Positions 15,431 through 16,469 of a stretch of DNA of 16,469 nucleotides are shown one piece after another. The first letter of the stretch is position 1. The number at the start of each line of letters is the position of its first letter. This DNA comes from Pseudomonadota bacterium (lineage in GTDB: Bacteria > Pseudomonadota > Alphaproteobacteria > Sphingomonadales > Sphingomonadaceae). Both the position numbers and the translations under genes were made by a program. The notes beneath the pieces are model-generated. The model was given only the letters and a program-made list of their open reading frames with translations. It ran no database searches and was not told the origin of the DNA. The DNA lies in assembly GCA_963205285.1 (NCBI GenBank), contig CAUJJQ010000235.1, forward strand, positions 1-16,469, written 5' to 3'.

Positions 15431-16469
15431 CTAATTACGTTCCATATCGCGCCGCATTACCCCGGTGATGGTGAGGATGGTGAGCGAAGTGACGATCCAA
15501 CCCAGCATTTCATAGAGGATTTTGGCCCAGCGCCAGAGGTTGTAACTACCCACAGCTTCATTTTCCTCTCTGATCGAACAGCGGCTTTCCTGATCGAGGT
15601 CGAGCACGGGGATGAACACATCCATCGCATATTGCCAGCTCGACACGCCCAGATTGCAAAAGGCCGCGCGGCCATAGACCACATCGCCCGGTATCGACCC
15701 CGGGCCAGCAGGCGCGGGTGTCGGGACATCCACGCCATAGTTGGTGGCGAGCACCAGCGCGATCTGGGGTTCTGGCGTGCCATCCCCCGCACGCAATGCC
15801 TCCCAGTCGGTCGTGAGCGACATGGCAGAACCTGTGCGCGCCACATGGGTGCCCAACGCACCGACGCCGATACAAATTAGGAAGGTCACAATCGCGCGCG
15901 GTGCCGACAGCCCGTATTTGAAACCTGCCCGGAAGAGGAGGGCGCCAATGATGACGATGGCAGGCAGGATCATGATAATAGACGCAACCATCCCCGCACC
16001 ATAAATTAGGGGTAGAATATTATTGGCCGCCATTGACGTTCCGGGCGTGCGCAAAAATGACCCAAAAAATATTGTCAACGCCACCACGGCCGTCGCGACA
16101 GTCGTTGTCACCGCAATGCCGCGCCACATAGCATCCCGCCGTGCAGCATCGCTATCGCGCGGCCGGCGCGACGCATTGTCCCAATTCTCGTGCCTTATGC
16201 GCCACCAGCGTGCTCGTTTGGCGAGCAGGAGGGATTCGATATCCTTGCGTTCGGCCATCAAATCGCGACTGGCTGCCATCTCCCCCGCGCGCAGATAGGC
16301 ATTGGCGAACACGTCCCAAGTCTGCGGGACAAAATCCTCACCATCAATAAATTGTCCACCCAGCCAGCGTGGCGGCACAGCCCATTGCCAAAATCCCATC
16401 AACTTTTTTTGCAACCATGGCCAAAAGGCGAACAGTCGAATCCAGCATGGCATTGGCACTTCGACCGTG
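15431..16469 (-). CDS. Multi-pass membrane protein of unknown function (N-terminus cut by window edge)
   Basis: About 345 C-terminal residues are visible. The frame is open to the right edge, and the in-frame GTG at 16459 is probably internal. The visible start (PCWIRLFAFWPWLQ, then GQFIDGEDFVPQTWDVFANAYLRAG) resembles the C-terminal part of large bacterial membrane-associated proteins in which a repeat domain precedes a P-Q-x-(Y/W)-x-x-(L/F)-A helical segment. That resemblance is from memory and tentative. A charged helical stretch (MAERKDIESLLLAKRARWWR) leads to about four hydrophobic segments: GIAVTTTVATAVVALTIFF, LPLIYGAGMVASIIMILPAI, AIVTFLICIGVGALG and, near the end, LGWIVTSLTILTITG. 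Between the third and fourth lies a soluble region of about 120 residues with cysteines in AAFCNLG and SRCSIRE. It is the first visible gene of the minus-strand cluster with the lipoprotein and small exported protein. Confidence 0.8.
   Translation of the reverse strand, partial: TVEVPMPCWIRLFAFWPWLQKKLMGFWQWAVPPRWLGGQFIDGEDFVPQTWDVFANAYLRAGEMAASRDLMAERKDIESLLLAKRARWWRIRHENWDNASRRPRDSDAARRDAMWRGIAVTTTVATAVVALTIFFGSFLRTPGTSMAANNILPLIYGAGMVASIIMILPAIVIIGALLFRAGFKYGLSAPRAIVTFLICIGVGALGTHVARTGSAMSLTTDWEALRAGDGTPEPQIALVLATNYGVDVPTPAPAGPGSIPGDVVYGRAAFCNLGVSSWQYAMDVFIPVLDLDQESRCSIREENEAVGSYNLWRWAKILYEMLGWIVTSLTILTITGVMRRDMERN

Overview
The window is GC-rich chromosomal DNA with densely packed housekeeping genes. 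It most likely comes from a sphingomonad-type alphaproteobacterium. This is inferred from the protein flavours (a bacterial CDC48-type AAA ATPase, short cytosolic cyclophilin, MgtE, DUF1272) and from base composition; no rRNA or other taxonomic marker is present. I see no tRNA, rRNA, CRISPR array, insertion sequence, phage gene or integration site.

Layout from left to right. A DUF1272 zinc-ribbon-like gene (cut by the left edge) overlaps the end of glmM by four bases; both are on the minus strand. A divergent MFS transporter follows. It runs stop-to-stop into a minus-strand CDC48-type tandem AAA ATPase. That gene probably starts at a GTG behind a strong ribosome binding site embedded in an 18-bp tandem repeat. 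A LysR-type regulator diverges from the ATPase; three TTGCAA elements sit over its probable promoter. The regulator converges on a cyclophilin-type peptidyl-prolyl isomerase.

Next come three plus-strand genes: mgtE, a secreted S9-family peptidase and valS. The peptidase is translationally close to mgtE, and its last 30 or so residues, including the catalytic histidine, are out of frame. From about 13.4 kb to the right edge all genes are on the minus strand. In order of transcription they are a multi-pass membrane protein (cut by the right edge), a proline-rich lipoprotein and a small alanine-rich exported protein. They may form one envelope-related transcription unit, but none has an assigned function.

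I found no convincing new multi-gene system. The observations most worth following are the peptidase frameshift, the repeat-embedded start of the AAA ATPase, the TTGCAA array at the LysR promoter and the uncharacterised envelope cluster at the right end.
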